The notes below the pieces were generated by a model. The model made no database searches, was not told the DNA's origin, and was given only the letters and a program-made list of their open reading frames with translations. This document shows positions 53,032 to 63,830 of a stretch of 64,000 nt of DNA, piece by piece. Position 1 is the first letter of the stretch. The number at the start of each line of letters is the position of its first letter. This stretch comes from Capitella teleta (Eukaryota > Annelida > Polychaeta > Capitellidae), in assembly GCA_000328365.1 (NCBI GenBank), contig KB311498.1:51828-115827 (forward strand), in the 5' to 3' direction. A program made the translations under genes and the position numbers.

Positions 53032-54938
53032 TTACCCGGATTTAGGCAGAGCACCTCTCCACCCCTGGCTCAATTTCTCATGCAGAATTTTCCTCACGGC
53101 TGCATAACTACCGAAATCAGCAACATTGACATTCTCATCCGGATCGACAGCATGGTCATAGAGTTCTACAACGTAGACTGGCACGTCATCAAACGGCTTG
53201 TACGCTGGCATATCGAAGGGCAACCACTCAGTGTATCGATATTGATCAGTCCTCATTGAGTATCCCATCATTATATCGCCGTCTATCAGCATTTTAGGAT
53301 ACTGTGAAAAGGCGGCTGTCTTCCAGTCGATGTCTTGGTTACTCTTCATCAACGGCACCATGCTTATTCCTTCAGTACACGTGGCAATATTGGCGGAATT
53401 CTCAGGACAGAGTGGAATTTTCGGAAGTCCGGCGGCTTCCGCTAATGTTGGAAACAAATCGACGAATTCTGTCAAATGTTCTGTGACGATTCCTGTGTTG
53501 GTTAACCCGGGGACGTGAACCATCATTGGGGCGTGAGTGGCGATTTCGAAATTAGTATGTTTGCACCATTCTCCATGTTCACCAATCTGCGAAGTATAGT
53601 TATGCAATAAATTAGCTGGTTGGCGTGAACATTAATTGTGTAAGAACTAGTTGGCCGCTTCGACTGGTGATGTAGCCATCGTCTGCTCGTTAGACAAGGA
53701 GGCGTGAATCTCCTCTATTCAAAGTCGCCGATATTGTATTGATGTTTTTTCGCTAAGAAAAAGTGTGAGAGACAGGGTGCGGTATCGAGCCATGATTGCC
53801 AACGCTCATAAGCAAGGCACATAGAAGAAGAAGTTTTTTCGCTGTATGGCGTATAGCCAATTATACAACAAGAAAACCAACTGACCTGCCAACCGTGATC
53901 TCCCCAGAAGCTGACGATTGTGTTGTTACTTAATTCCAGGTCATCCAAGGTTTGTAGAACTTTTCCAACCAGTGAATCAGTGTATGAAATGGCAGAATAG
54001 TACGCTCTTCTAAGGTTGATCACAACATCATTGGGTAATGTGGTATTAATCGCTCCATATCCATATTTATCTGCGACATCTTTATATTTCCTCAGCTCTG
54101 AGAAGTCCGACCAGACATCCTCTGGTAGATAAGCTGGAGCAAAGGGGTTCTTAGGGAGTTGGACGTCTTCACGAGGATAGAAGTCTAAGAAACTCGATGG
54201 GAAGACGAAAGGAAGGTGAGGTTTGTGATAGCCCACTGCCACAAATATTGGTTGCTCTCCAGTCTTAGCTTTTGGAGCCAATCTCGTGAGAGTCTCAATA
54301 GCATGTTGAGCAGTTAGTTGATCGGGTAAAGGAAATTTCTTGGTTTCTTCGTCGTTGACAGCAAACCATGAGTTTTTCTGTTCCTCAACCCAGTGGTGGT
54401 TATCTTCGCTGTAGTAGGGCTCAGTCCAAGATATGGGATCATTAAAGTTGGAGGCTCTCCCAGGATGGAATATCTTTCCCATTCCAGCTGTGACGTAACC
54501 ATGTGACTTGAAGTACTGGGGAATAGTGGTGAAGTTGCCCCCAACACTCCTGAAGTAATGCTGGAGATCATAGACTCTGGTTGTGTCAGGCCTTCTGCCT
54601 GTCAGCAAGGATGTCCTGCTCGGTGAACACACCGCCTGTTGGACGTAAGCTCTCTTTAGCAGAAGACTCCTTGAAGCAAGACCATCCAGATGTGGAGTGT
54701 GCATCCGAGGGTGGGTGGACGATGGGAAGTCCTCCCCCAAGTAGGCGTTCAGTTGTGGTCTCATGTCATCAGAAACCAGAAAGAGGACGTTGAACTTTGG
54801 TGAGCAGGTCCCATCATGACTGAAGAGCAATACTGACATACATAGCAGTATCAAATAATGTTGGATCCTGTTGCAAAATGTTAAATTATATAATAATCAT
54901 TCATTATAGGTTAGTCTTGCAACTTTTTCTCACCTCAT
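53032..54938 (-). CDS. IDS: Iduronate-2-sulfatase-type lysosomal sulfatase
   Basis: Removes 2-O-sulfate from iduronate in heparan and dermatan sulfate. Exons: 54934-54938 (only ATGAG), 53886-54867, 53032-53586; 513 aa (human IDS 550). The tiny first exon is inferred from an in-phase GTGAGA donor; with it the product starts MRIQHYLILLCMSVLLFS, a clear signal peptide. Sulfatase signature VCSPSRTSLLTGRRPDTTR places the formylglycine cysteine at 82. Metal-site acidic pair is DD 35-36. IDS-specific blocks are NFTTIPQYFKSHGYVTAGMG, VAVGYHKPHLPF, FWGDHGWQIGEHGEWCKHTN and MGYSMRTDQYRYTEW. DHGW-GEHGEW is split by the 299-bp intron, which carries a dispersed repeat. N-glycosylation sequons (NFT, NTT, NNT) suit a lysosomal enzyme. 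Stop overlaps a possible GTAAGC donor, but the length fits termination there. A related IDS-like paralogue cannot be excluded. Confidence 0.93.
53640..53880 (-). mobile_element. Dispersed repeat, probable SINE, in sulfatase intron
   Basis: Reading the minus strand, TTGTCTAACGAGCAGACGAT and GCGGCCAACTAG recur with few changes on the plus strand at 57898-57960. Upstream, GCAATCATGGCTCGATACC resembles a diverged tRNA B-box region. It nearly fills the intron 53587-53885. Confidence 0.5.
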
Positions 54939-56130
54939 ACTTCTTAACAGTCAGACAGTGTTATGATGTTAATTCTCACCCACTATTTTGATCGGCGATT
55001 AGGAAATCAATTAATACTCTGCTTTATCTCGCGCGTGACTAAGATAAAAGTTTTTGCAATCAATACAACGCATGTTACGTCACTGCAGCTATATGATACA
55101 GTAATCATTGGAGAGTGTTTCGTGAAAACAGTTATCGTGAAATTTAATTATATTGTGACCATCTGATTACCATATGGCAGTGAACTATCTGGTCTTCATT
55201 TGCATTACTCAATTAATACCCCTGGACAACTTCAAGGCGTGCAACTGTTCAAAAAATTGTCAACGCGTACAGAGTGGATCAACAGTAGTCTACTCGATGA
55301 AAAAAAACCCCAATATTACAAATAGCTAAAATTGACATTATTATAATTATTACTCCCATAATAAATACCTGGTAACGATTGACTAACCTATCTTGCGCCC
55401 ATTTTTGCAAGAGAATCAGATGAAAATTTAATTCTGAATGAGGAAAGTACATTTAAATGCAAGTGGGGTGCGTTCGAAACGAGATTTTATATCAGTGCAA
55501 TAAGGTACGTGGACCCCTGAACGAGCCAAAAACCTAAAGTTATACCGAAAGAGCCAGCGGATCACTAATTAATGATTAGTAGCACCTCCAAGAGTACATT
55601 CGTACACATACAATTCAATGACTGGATTATTTCATTTTCACAGTTAAGGCACAAGCAAATTTGAATATTGACCCTTGAGGTCGCACGAGTGTTGATTGCA
55701 TTGGTGTAAAATTATGAATATATCTTAGTGTAATCTAACTCAGTTAAGTAGTATAGTAGAGAGAATATTTTAGGATTATTCGGAAACACTTTGATCGGGG
55801 AGTTACCGCCTCCTCTGTCTTCAATAATCCACTTGGAGCCACCTCCTGTCACTCAGCGTGCTTATCGGGTTCAGCCTCAGAGTTAGATGTGTCGTGCATG
55901 GTAGAAAAAAAAAAATAATAGCGATCAATGAATTCTCTGAACCAAAATTTAAATTGGCTTGGGCACAGGGATGACAGTGACATCTGACACACTGAACAGC
56001 AATATTAAAAACAATTTCAAAGTATAAAAAGTAAATTAAATATTTAAAAAACATTTCAAAACAAGAAGTGCAATTTTATACTCAGTTCGTTTACACACAG
56101 GTGCGAGTCACAATACACGTGGCAATATTC
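54939..56130. other. Sulfatase upstream and intergenic DNA
   Basis: No gene recognised. AT-rich. Confidence 0.55.
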
Positions 56131-56159
56131 AATTTCATTGTACGTTGCAATTTCGATAA

Positions 56160-56330
56160 CTATGAAGCAGAAGCCAGCAAGCAGCTAGAGCATCGCCATA
56201 ATCCAAACGTGAAGTTATAAGCGCATGTTCCATAAGTGAGGCTGCGTCTTGGCTGATGGTACTGCGAATGCCACTGATGTTGAACAAATAGAAGTGAGAA
56301 TAGTCCTTGAGCTGGCAGCCCAAATTCCAG
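56160..56330 (-). mobile_element. LINE reverse transcriptase C-terminal remnant
   Basis: The minus-strand frame reads FYLFNISGIRSTISQDAAS, then LMEHALITSRLDYGDALAAC. This matches the conserved YHLRNI-RIR...QDAA..L.HA.VTSRLDYCN block after the catalytic core of CR1/L2/Jockey-type LINE reverse transcriptases. The catalytic region is absent and the usual LDYCN is LDYGD, so it is a dead fragment. Confidence 0.75.
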
Positions 56331-56386
56331 AAAAAAGGTACCAACAATTTGGGCAAAACGAGACTGTATATTATTATTTTTAACAT

Positions 56387-57437
56387 CCCTGGTTAACGTT
56401 CTGGCGTGATAGCAGTATCAATTAAAGTGGTAGCTTATGGATAGAAAAAACGTTTTTGGACACACACGGGGTGTGTCAAAAAGAACAATATTTCGTATTT
56501 ATTTTTAAATGTGTTTAGTGTGAGCTCCGCAAACTACGTCCATAGATTTCATTTCAAAATATGTATAATTGCATATAAAACCCATAATACGGACATCGGT
56601 TGAGCCTATGTTGGAAAGTGATTACTTTTGGGTGAAATGTGCAGTTTTCAGACCGCTTTTGAGTAGTTATTAAAAATATGTCTAGGATAGTTTTCTATAA
56701 CTATGCTACAATTGTAGTTAATTATATGGATAACGTTTTGAACCAGAATGACCCTCATTCATATCACAACTACAAAATGTAGAAAAAAAAGAAGAAAAAA
56801 AAACTGTGCATTAACTAAATTTATTATGCGAAAATATGTAACCCTACCACTTTATTGACGACTGTGGCCAAAAAGAATGAATTTACAATATCAGCCGTAC
56901 TTTGTAATTTTAATTATGCAAAATTCAATAAGACAGGATCATACTGATGACCTTTAAACTGAAGTTGTCCTGTACGTAAGTTACATTACAGTGGGCAATT
57001 GTTTCATACATGTAATTCTAATTAAAATATCTTGTGTTGCAATCATGTCTGGGTTCGAGACACCTTTGAGGTAGATTTATACTGGGCTACACAGAATGTC
57101 ATTTTGTACAAGTACAAGGGCTGTTTCAGTACCGTGGTGTTGACGATAACCTGATTGATGAGGTTCATCCAGGGTGTTTTGAGAGATATAGAGCTGCAGG
57201 CGAGAACCGCGAGATGCTATTAATTGCCAGCCAAAAAGCAATTAATAGCATATATTCTTCCAATCAGAATCGTCAAATTCATGTCAATACGTCTGCGCAC
57301 TGTTAACGTTACACCACAGTCGCTATGAATTTAATGCGAATTGATGAGAACTGCATTTTTGAAAACATCCGTTTTCATCATAACGATTCTCATAACAATT
57401 CATCATAACGATTCTCGTGGTTGCAGTCATAAAGGTA
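56387..57437. other. Non-coding intergenic DNA
   Basis: No exon seen. A CGGGGTGTGTCAAAAAGAAC motif at about 56468 resembles one end of a DNA transposon, but no partner end was found. Two close copies of CATCATAACGATTCTC lie at about 57374-57418. Confidence 0.5.
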
Positions 57438-57451
57438 CTCTTAACCCAGGA

Positions 57452-57787
57452 TGCGTGGTGGGGTTTTACGGCTCCACCCAAACCAATCGCGCGGATGATA
57501 AGGGCGCCAGAAGGGCCCGGGACCGAGGTTCCCCCATCTCTTATCAATAAATCCCAAGGGTTCTTTAACTTGCATACCACCATATAGTAGTACACAGCGC
57601 CCGGCCTTGTTACGCAGTTGGGCAGCACTGCAGAGTCACCGAAGAATTACAATTATAACGGATTACAAAGATAATTCACAATCATAACGCCGTGGCTTGA
57701 TCGGGTCTCGAACCCGGACCTCGACCCCTACGGTCGGCATAGGATTGCAGTCAGCCGGTTAAACCGATTGAGCTATTTGGTGCCCCT
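57452..57787 (-). mobile_element. Full-length tRNA-SINE with 14-bp target duplication
   Basis: On the minus strand it starts GGGGCACCAAATAGCTCAAT (tRNA 5' end and A box), has the B box GGGTTCGAGACCC, then a unique body with GCCACGGCGTTATGATTGTG and TGCTGCCCAACTGCGTAACA, ending GGTGGAGCCGTAAAACCCC. It is 336 bp. The flanks carry the identical CTCTTAACCCAGGA at 57438-57451 and 57788-57801, a perfect target duplication. There is no poly-A tail. The undamaged duplication suggests a recent insertion. Confidence 0.88.
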
Positions 57788-57801
57788 CTCTTAACCCAGG
57801 A

Positions 57802-58345
57802 CACGATCAGGGTTTCTCTGTTACGCATGTCGTTAGGTCACAATTAAACTCACAATGTTATTGTCTTCCACCTGATGTGACGTTATGTTATTTAGACCAC
57901 ATTGTCTAACGAGCAGATGACGGTCACACAACCAGATCGGTCGGAGCGGCCAACTGGGTGGTACACAATGATTTAAACCATTCATTATTTGTGTTCACTG
58001 ATAGCATTCCAGTACATCACTCATTGATGTGTGTTGTTGTTTGCGTGTTCTATGATCCCTTTGTTAGGATCCAGATGTTAGCTAGATTTCAGACTGACAG
58101 AACAGTAGACATTTCATATTTATAGCTGGTTTAAGAACATATCATATGGCATCGACATCGACTTCATCCTCATCAGGCTCCAACCTTGTTTTTTTGTTTT
58201 TTTCATATAAATTTTATATTTTCGAAATCGTTCTTGTTACCTTGGTATTACCTAGCCATGATATGTTCACTACATACATATATGATAACACCTAGCTAGC
58301 CATGATCCATCTGTTTAAAAAATCACTTCCTCTACCTCATGTGAG
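57802..58345. other. Non-coding; second copy of a dispersed repeat
   Basis: 57898-57960 repeats, in opposite orientation, the block seen in the sulfatase intron at 53645-53705. Nothing else recognised. Confidence 0.5.
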
Positions 58346-58402
58346 TGAGTGATGGGGTTTTATGGCTCCACCCAGCCCGTTCGGGTCCTCTACCCCATAA
58401 AT
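58346..58402 (-). mobile_element. 3' fragment of the same SINE family
   Basis: The minus strand gives GGGTGGAGCCATAAAACCCC, matching the SINE end at 57.45 kb with one change. Only the tail is present. Confidence 0.6.
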
Positions 58403-61400
58403 CACTATTTTCACAATATATACGCCATATTCATACTATATATCATTAGTAATCAGTAATTAGTAATAGTATCATTAGTACAATGGTAATTTTCAACTGG
58501 ACACTTACACTCAGACTGTTGGAAATAAAATATGATGTTTCACTATGTGTCCTTCGATCTTATATTCATTTATATTCATGAAATGCTTTCACTTAACGCC
58601 AACCTTTTAGTTCAAATACTTGTTTTACTATTTTATAATTATTTGACACAAATGCGAAGTTTACTTCGGGGGCAGCACAAAATACTACACATGCATTAAT
58701 TGTCTTTCTGAGCAATGTGCTACCTCATCCAGAAAGCTTGGATAGTTGGATGGATAGAAAAACAATTCAAAATTGACTGTTTACGTCCTGAACGGAGAAC
58801 GTACATGTAGGCCAACGACGTATGCATGCTAATACAGCTGCTGGAAGCGTAAAGCTTTCCAAAGAATAATAACAAGATTCTCTATTCCACTCCCTTGGGG
58901 CTCTATGACGTCATACCCCCGGCCCACCCTAATACACTTATTTGATTTTATGAATATAATTATGAATGGGAATTTGTTGCTTTTACAATTTCCGTAAAAT
59001 AGGGCCTACAGTGTATAGGCCGGTCTATAAGTACAACAAATTCAGCCTTTTTTAAGGTGGGCAACCTTAATTATAACAATTAAAGAACTTGGTCTCCACA
59101 TTCCTTCAACACAACAAGCTCTTGCGCTATCAACTACACGGACCATTAATTGGCCATTTATTCCGACAACGAGACAAATCAATGATCGCTGAATGAGGAC
59201 AATTGAGGACGCAGGTCAGGTCAGGTCAAAATATTTTTTTATTTATTTATTTATTTTTTTTTTTTGTATCAGAACTACAGAGAATATATAACGGATTGTC
59301 CTCGGGTTATGAGCAAGAGGTTAAGTAATTAATTATTTAATAATCTCTTGCTCATATTCTCCACATATGGTGTCATCATGTATGCTTAGAACAATCAACC
59401 ATACATGATGACACCATAATGTGGAGAATATGATGCAGAGCAATTAATTAATAATAATATCGATAATATCGAGGGTGCTCTTTAAATAGTAGAAAAGTTT
59501 GGTTTGGATTCAAAATGGCTGTTTTGTCGATACTCTACCGTACACAAACGCGATTCGTAGCCCAAACCATTATGATTTAGACAGACCCAAAGTCACCTCT
59601 TCTGCTTCTGAAAACTCTAAAAAATTGTAGATTGCTTTGCGGCCAGGATTTTTTCACGTTAGTGCATCATTTAGCACTCTAATCTTGGGTGATTACTTGG
59701 AACACTTTTCACGGTTTAATCAGGAATCCAGCGTGAGGCGTTGAATTGCATGCTCGTTGGGCGATAATTGAGTAGTTTTGAGATTTTCTAGGTTTATGGG
59801 TAATGGGTAAGCCCACAAGTGTGCCTGAAATATCCGTTTGCATAAATGCACTACATTACAGGCACATATCGGATCCATTTAGAGCCATAGCGCGTGCTCG
59901 TTGAGAGCCATTGCAAGCATTGCACACCTAGGAATACACTCAATAGAACCGTTATATAATTAGTTTAAACATTGCACCTCTTACGAACGATTTATCCGAG
60001 CGATCGAGGCTACAAATAAGAAAATGCGATTTTTTTGTTGAAAGGATGACGCTTTGGCTAATTTGCCATTTTTTGTTTATATAACATGATCACGTCATGT
60101 GACTTCTTCAACAACAATAAGACGTGGTCGCACATGTGTCTGTTTATCAATAGTGAAATACTTCGCAAGAACATTAAATCGTTGTCACCAGAGTTTAATG
60201 TTAACTTTAAAGGTAACGATGAGAAAGAAGCCAATTCAGCGCTATGTTATCTGCCTGTCGCCAATTGTGAAGTTGATGACGGCAAAAACGTAGGAAAACA
60301 TCCAGCATGTTCAGCTTCCCCCAGAATCATAACGGTCATAATGTTTACGACATCTATGGTCATAACGTTAGGTTCCCAGGAAACGTGCTATTGTTTACAT
60401 CTTTTGCGCATGCTCTCAACACCGGAAACTCACAACCCGAGCGCTCTCGGCCGGCGATGTTATTTTTGCCAACTTTATTGCGTTTTAAGTAACTTGAACT
60501 CTTGTTACATCATAAGGTATTGGTAACACATAACTTATACCCATTTCGACCATCTCGGGTCATTCGATTTGACGATCCCCTCTCAATAATAAACCACAAT
60601 GTGCGCTATTGGGGCGACAATGCCAAACTGTAACTGATAATCAGATCAGTTACACTTGTGGAATAAGGTAATGGGCACTCATTATTTTGATGCTTTGTCA
60701 AATTGTTATCCTTGTGTTGCGCTCTTAATCAAATATTGTCCGTGTTTATATGTGTCTGGAGCTTATGGCTGATCAGTTTTTCTTCTCCCTGAGAAGGAGC
60801 CTGCGGAAATAATTAAGTTGAATTAATGAATACCTGCTTCACTAGCACAGATTCTCGTGCAAGGTCTGTATAGGGCTCGCTGTAGTATGTCAGCTACTGC
60901 TTCACCTGTTCACAACACTGCAAACTTATGATATAATATACCGTACTATATTGTAATGTAGCCCAAAAGTAATGAATTTGCTGGAGGCTTTGGCTGAAGT
61001 TGGTGATATTTAATTCAGGAACACTGCAATAATGGCATCCAGGGGTGTCAAGGTGAACAGTAAAATGATGGATGAGTCATGAATGCTAGCTAATGGTCAA
61101 CAGAGGCAATTGATATTTTTAATGTGGATACGAAGGATACACTGTCACTTCACGACAGCATCACAGGCAAATTCAGATCAGTGTATCCACATTGAATAGT
61201 CATTACATGATGTGTACATGAATCAAATTGAAGGGATTGCAGTTCTTAATCATTTATTGGGGATTTTACAATAACAGCAATTCAAAGCAGCTTTGACTAT
61301 CATGTGAGCTAAATGAGGTATAGAAATAATGCCCTTGAAGATTAGATTATGAAGTCTTGGAAGGGTCACTCGCTGGTCAGATCCAAGGTGCTCTGATGCT

Positions 61401-61475
61401 GATTTCGCCTGCTGGACGCCATATCCTGACCCCTGTCCTAAAGGAATGCCCTTTGCTGACTTTTCTCTCTTTCAG
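58403..61475. other. Non-coding intergenic DNA upstream of MRPS16
   Basis: Contains a third CRE-like site (58901-58920) and a large hairpin (59311-59432). An open frame at 60086-60526 shows no recognisable domain. No first exon of MRPS16 could be identified with confidence. Confidence 0.5.
59311..59432. repeat. Nested hairpins / foldback repeat
   Basis: Arms 59353-59384 and 59400-59432 are reverse complements over 32 bp with a single one-base insertion and a 15-nt spacer. A second inverted pair, GAGCAAGAG (59311-59319) and CTCTTGCTC (59345-59353), overlaps the first, so the two folds compete. Similar AATTAATTATT flanks extend the symmetry. A foldback-type element is likely. Confidence 0.65.
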
Positions 61476-61478
61476 GAC

Positions 61479-62512
61479 ATGTCCAAACACCTGGCTATCC
61501 GCTTTGCCCTTCACGGTTGCGCCAATCGACCATTCTTTCACCTGGTCGTTCTGAACCAACACAAGGCTCGCAACAGTCGTCCCATTGAAGTCCTCGGCTC
61601 CTATGATCCAATGCCAAACCAAAACAATGAGAAATTGATTTCCATTAATTTTGAGAGATTGCATCACTGGATTGGCATCGGGGCTCAACCAAACAAAACA
61701 GCTGCTGAAATTCTTGGTGAGTCAGTTTTCAGTGTATTCAAATTACAGTAAAACCTGTCTATAACGACCATTCTGGGGACCGATTTCAAACTATTTTTTG
61801 TAATGTTAATTGCGTCATGTAATCCGCCCTTATCGTTAATCTGCCTTCGATCACGATTCTAGGGAACAAATCTACACTACCATTATAAATTACATATGCA
61901 ATCTGTCTTTCGAAATATCGTAGTGTAAACAAACATAAGACACAACACATCAATTGTCAACGTATTCTTTCATCTGTTTTGTTCTCCCAATTAATGAAAT
62001 CATATTATTTCATGTTCTTAACTGTCAGCAAAGAACGAGCCCATGACCATCACTCGCTCATATTAAAGCGTTAGGCAATCGCTTAAGGTTTTAAGTGGAG
62101 ACCGAGCGGGAGGAGGAGCTTGACTCAACTCGTGGCTTGAGCAGGCAAGCCGTGAACACTTCGATGCACACGTCAATGTCTGATCGCCCAACAAGTGCCT
62201 GGTTGTTTAACACAGGCTCAAGAGTCAATCGGGACCGATAATGATCGGTCGCTGGTCGCGTTGTACCGGTGGTCGCTAACACAGCTTTGACTGTATTTAT
62301 TATTTATAATTATAAATATAAACCAGAACCTTTTTATTGCTCTTGACCTACTTTTAAACTTATTTTTGATTTTTTACTTCTCAGGCTTAGCTGGATATTT
62401 CCCCATTGCTCCAATGACCTATATCAAAGCCAAGAGGAATCGAAAAATACTGGCTGAACGGGAATTAGCAGCAGCCGAAACAGAAACAACCCCACAGGAG
62501 ACAGCGCTATAG
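61479..62512 (+). CDS. MRPS16: Mitochondrial ribosomal protein bS16m
   Basis: Component of the mitochondrial small ribosomal subunit. Two coding exons, 61479-61716 and 62385-62512, joined G|GC with GTGAGT donor and TTCTCAG acceptor; 121 aa (human 137). The product begins MSKHLAIRFALHGCANRPFF and contains EVLGSYDPMPNQNNEKLISI, then RLHHWIGIGAQPNKTAAEIL and GLAGYFPIAPMTYI, all diagnostic of S16. The ATG at 61479 follows an acceptor (exon begins 61476) by one in-frame codon, so an upstream coding or 5' UTR exon probably exists. Human MRPS16 has about 16 further N-terminal residues (LTTLLCKAYRGG), which may be encoded there. A poly(A) signal AATAAA is at 62547-62552. Confidence 0.93.
61717..62384 (+). 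other. MRPS16 intron
   Basis: 668 bp, much longer than the typical intron here. No repeat family recognised. CCGGTGGTCGCTAAC and GACCGATAATGATCGGTCGC near 62230-62280 form short GC-rich inverted words. Confidence 0.5.
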
Positions 62513-62559
62513 CACTTATTTTCTCACATTTCTATGTTATCTTGTAAATAAATTATCTT

Positions 62560-63728
62560 AATTAATCTAACAGATCTGTTTGGTAGTTTCAGTGATGGTA
62601 AGATAGGAATGATATATGTTTCCAATCTGCCCGCTTGATTCAGCCCTCGTCTTCTCTCTGTAGCCATACTTTATTTATTCCAATTTTTCAATGATTTGGA
62701 TACTTGATTATGGTTTTTTGACCTTTTTTCCTTATTTCTTAACCTAAATATTATATGACTTGTTAGACCTATCGAATATATTTTGTTAATTTGCATTAAA
62801 TTTTTAAGAGTTGCCAAACGCTCTAAAGGAATAAGTAATTTTTGCAGTTTGATGGGTGATCAAATTTTGGACAGGATAATTTTCTTGGCATTCGAGCATG
62901 GGCTACAGCGGAAGTGAGTGCGTAACAGTACATTTTGGTGGCATGCATATTTCACTGGCTGTCGACTGCTGTGATAAGTTTGATTGCTTTTGCGAAGCGT
63001 TTACTGTGAATATTTAGCTACACATATCAATACGGTATCATAAAATAATGAGTAAATCAATGAATTTGTTCAATGAATGAGAACTGTGAGTGTTAAGTGA
63101 TGCATCTCTGCCATTTCTATCTGCTTGTTCTGCCTCATCATCTACTCAGCAGCTCCCCATCACATTTCAAAAGAAATCGGTTGAAATATTGAAGAAATGA
63201 AATCATTTGGAGGACCTCATATTATGTTTTATTTGCGGCAATACTAATTGTAGTACTACTGAACTAACTAGTCTGTGACTACATGTAATGATGTACTACA
63301 TTCTACAACGTTATTCGGTTAAGGAAAGTGTAAATATGCGTTATGATTATCATCTAAATTTGGGAATTCCCTTACTTTATAAATAATTTGCATATTTGAA
63401 TAAATATGGTTATAATAATTAAAGGCAGTTTCAAATAACCGACACCTTGTTGGGTCTGTGGGTCTGCCCAATCACGAGTCCTAGAAGCAGAGGCGTAGGA
63501 ACGTTCCCAGACTTGGGGGTGATGGGGGGGGGGGGCGCCCAAATTGAAGGTATATGATAGAGGAGCACCAGGGGGGTCCGGGGACATGCTCCTCTTGACT
63601 TTTTTATTTTTTATAAATAGTGAAAAATCCCTTTTCTGAGCACTTAATTACTAGAGGTAATTCAACGAGGTATGGAGAACAGAACCTTAGTTTTATTACA
63701 AATAAATTCACGAATGATGCATATACAT
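62560..63728. other. Non-coding right-hand spacer
   Basis: No exon seen. About 63485-63600 (AGAGGCGTAGGAACG, a G run, and CACCAGGGGGGTCCGGGG) looks like a remnant of a dispersed repeat end, but no second copy is present. Confidence 0.45.
63692..63697 (-). terminator. Poly(A) signal of the right-edge gene
   Basis: AATAAA on the minus strand 32 bp after the stop codon of the terminal exon. Confidence 0.5.
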
Positions 63729-63830
63729 TTATACGGTGATTATATAATGAGGTTCAATAGCCGTGCCGCACACTGCTTGGCATCGTTCAACTTCGTTAAT
63801 CTGTCCGCTGTACGTCCTTGGCTGAGCCAT
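63729..63830 (-). CDS. Terminal exon of a gene extending past the window
   Basis: A pyrimidine-rich acceptor (TCATTTCTCATTTCTCAG) ends at 63831. The exon then reads MAQPRTYSGQINEVERCQAV and ends GTAIEPHYIITV before a TAA stop at 63729-63731, with AATAAA just downstream. The reading frame assumes phase 0 and is inferred. No family recognised; upstream exons are outside the window. Confidence 0.5.
   Translation of the reverse strand: MAQPRTYSGQINEVERCQAVCGTAIEPHYIITV

Noticed and set aside
60086-60526. 146-codon plus-strand open frame
   Set aside because: No recognisable motif and composition like the surrounding AT-rich DNA; not supported as a gene.
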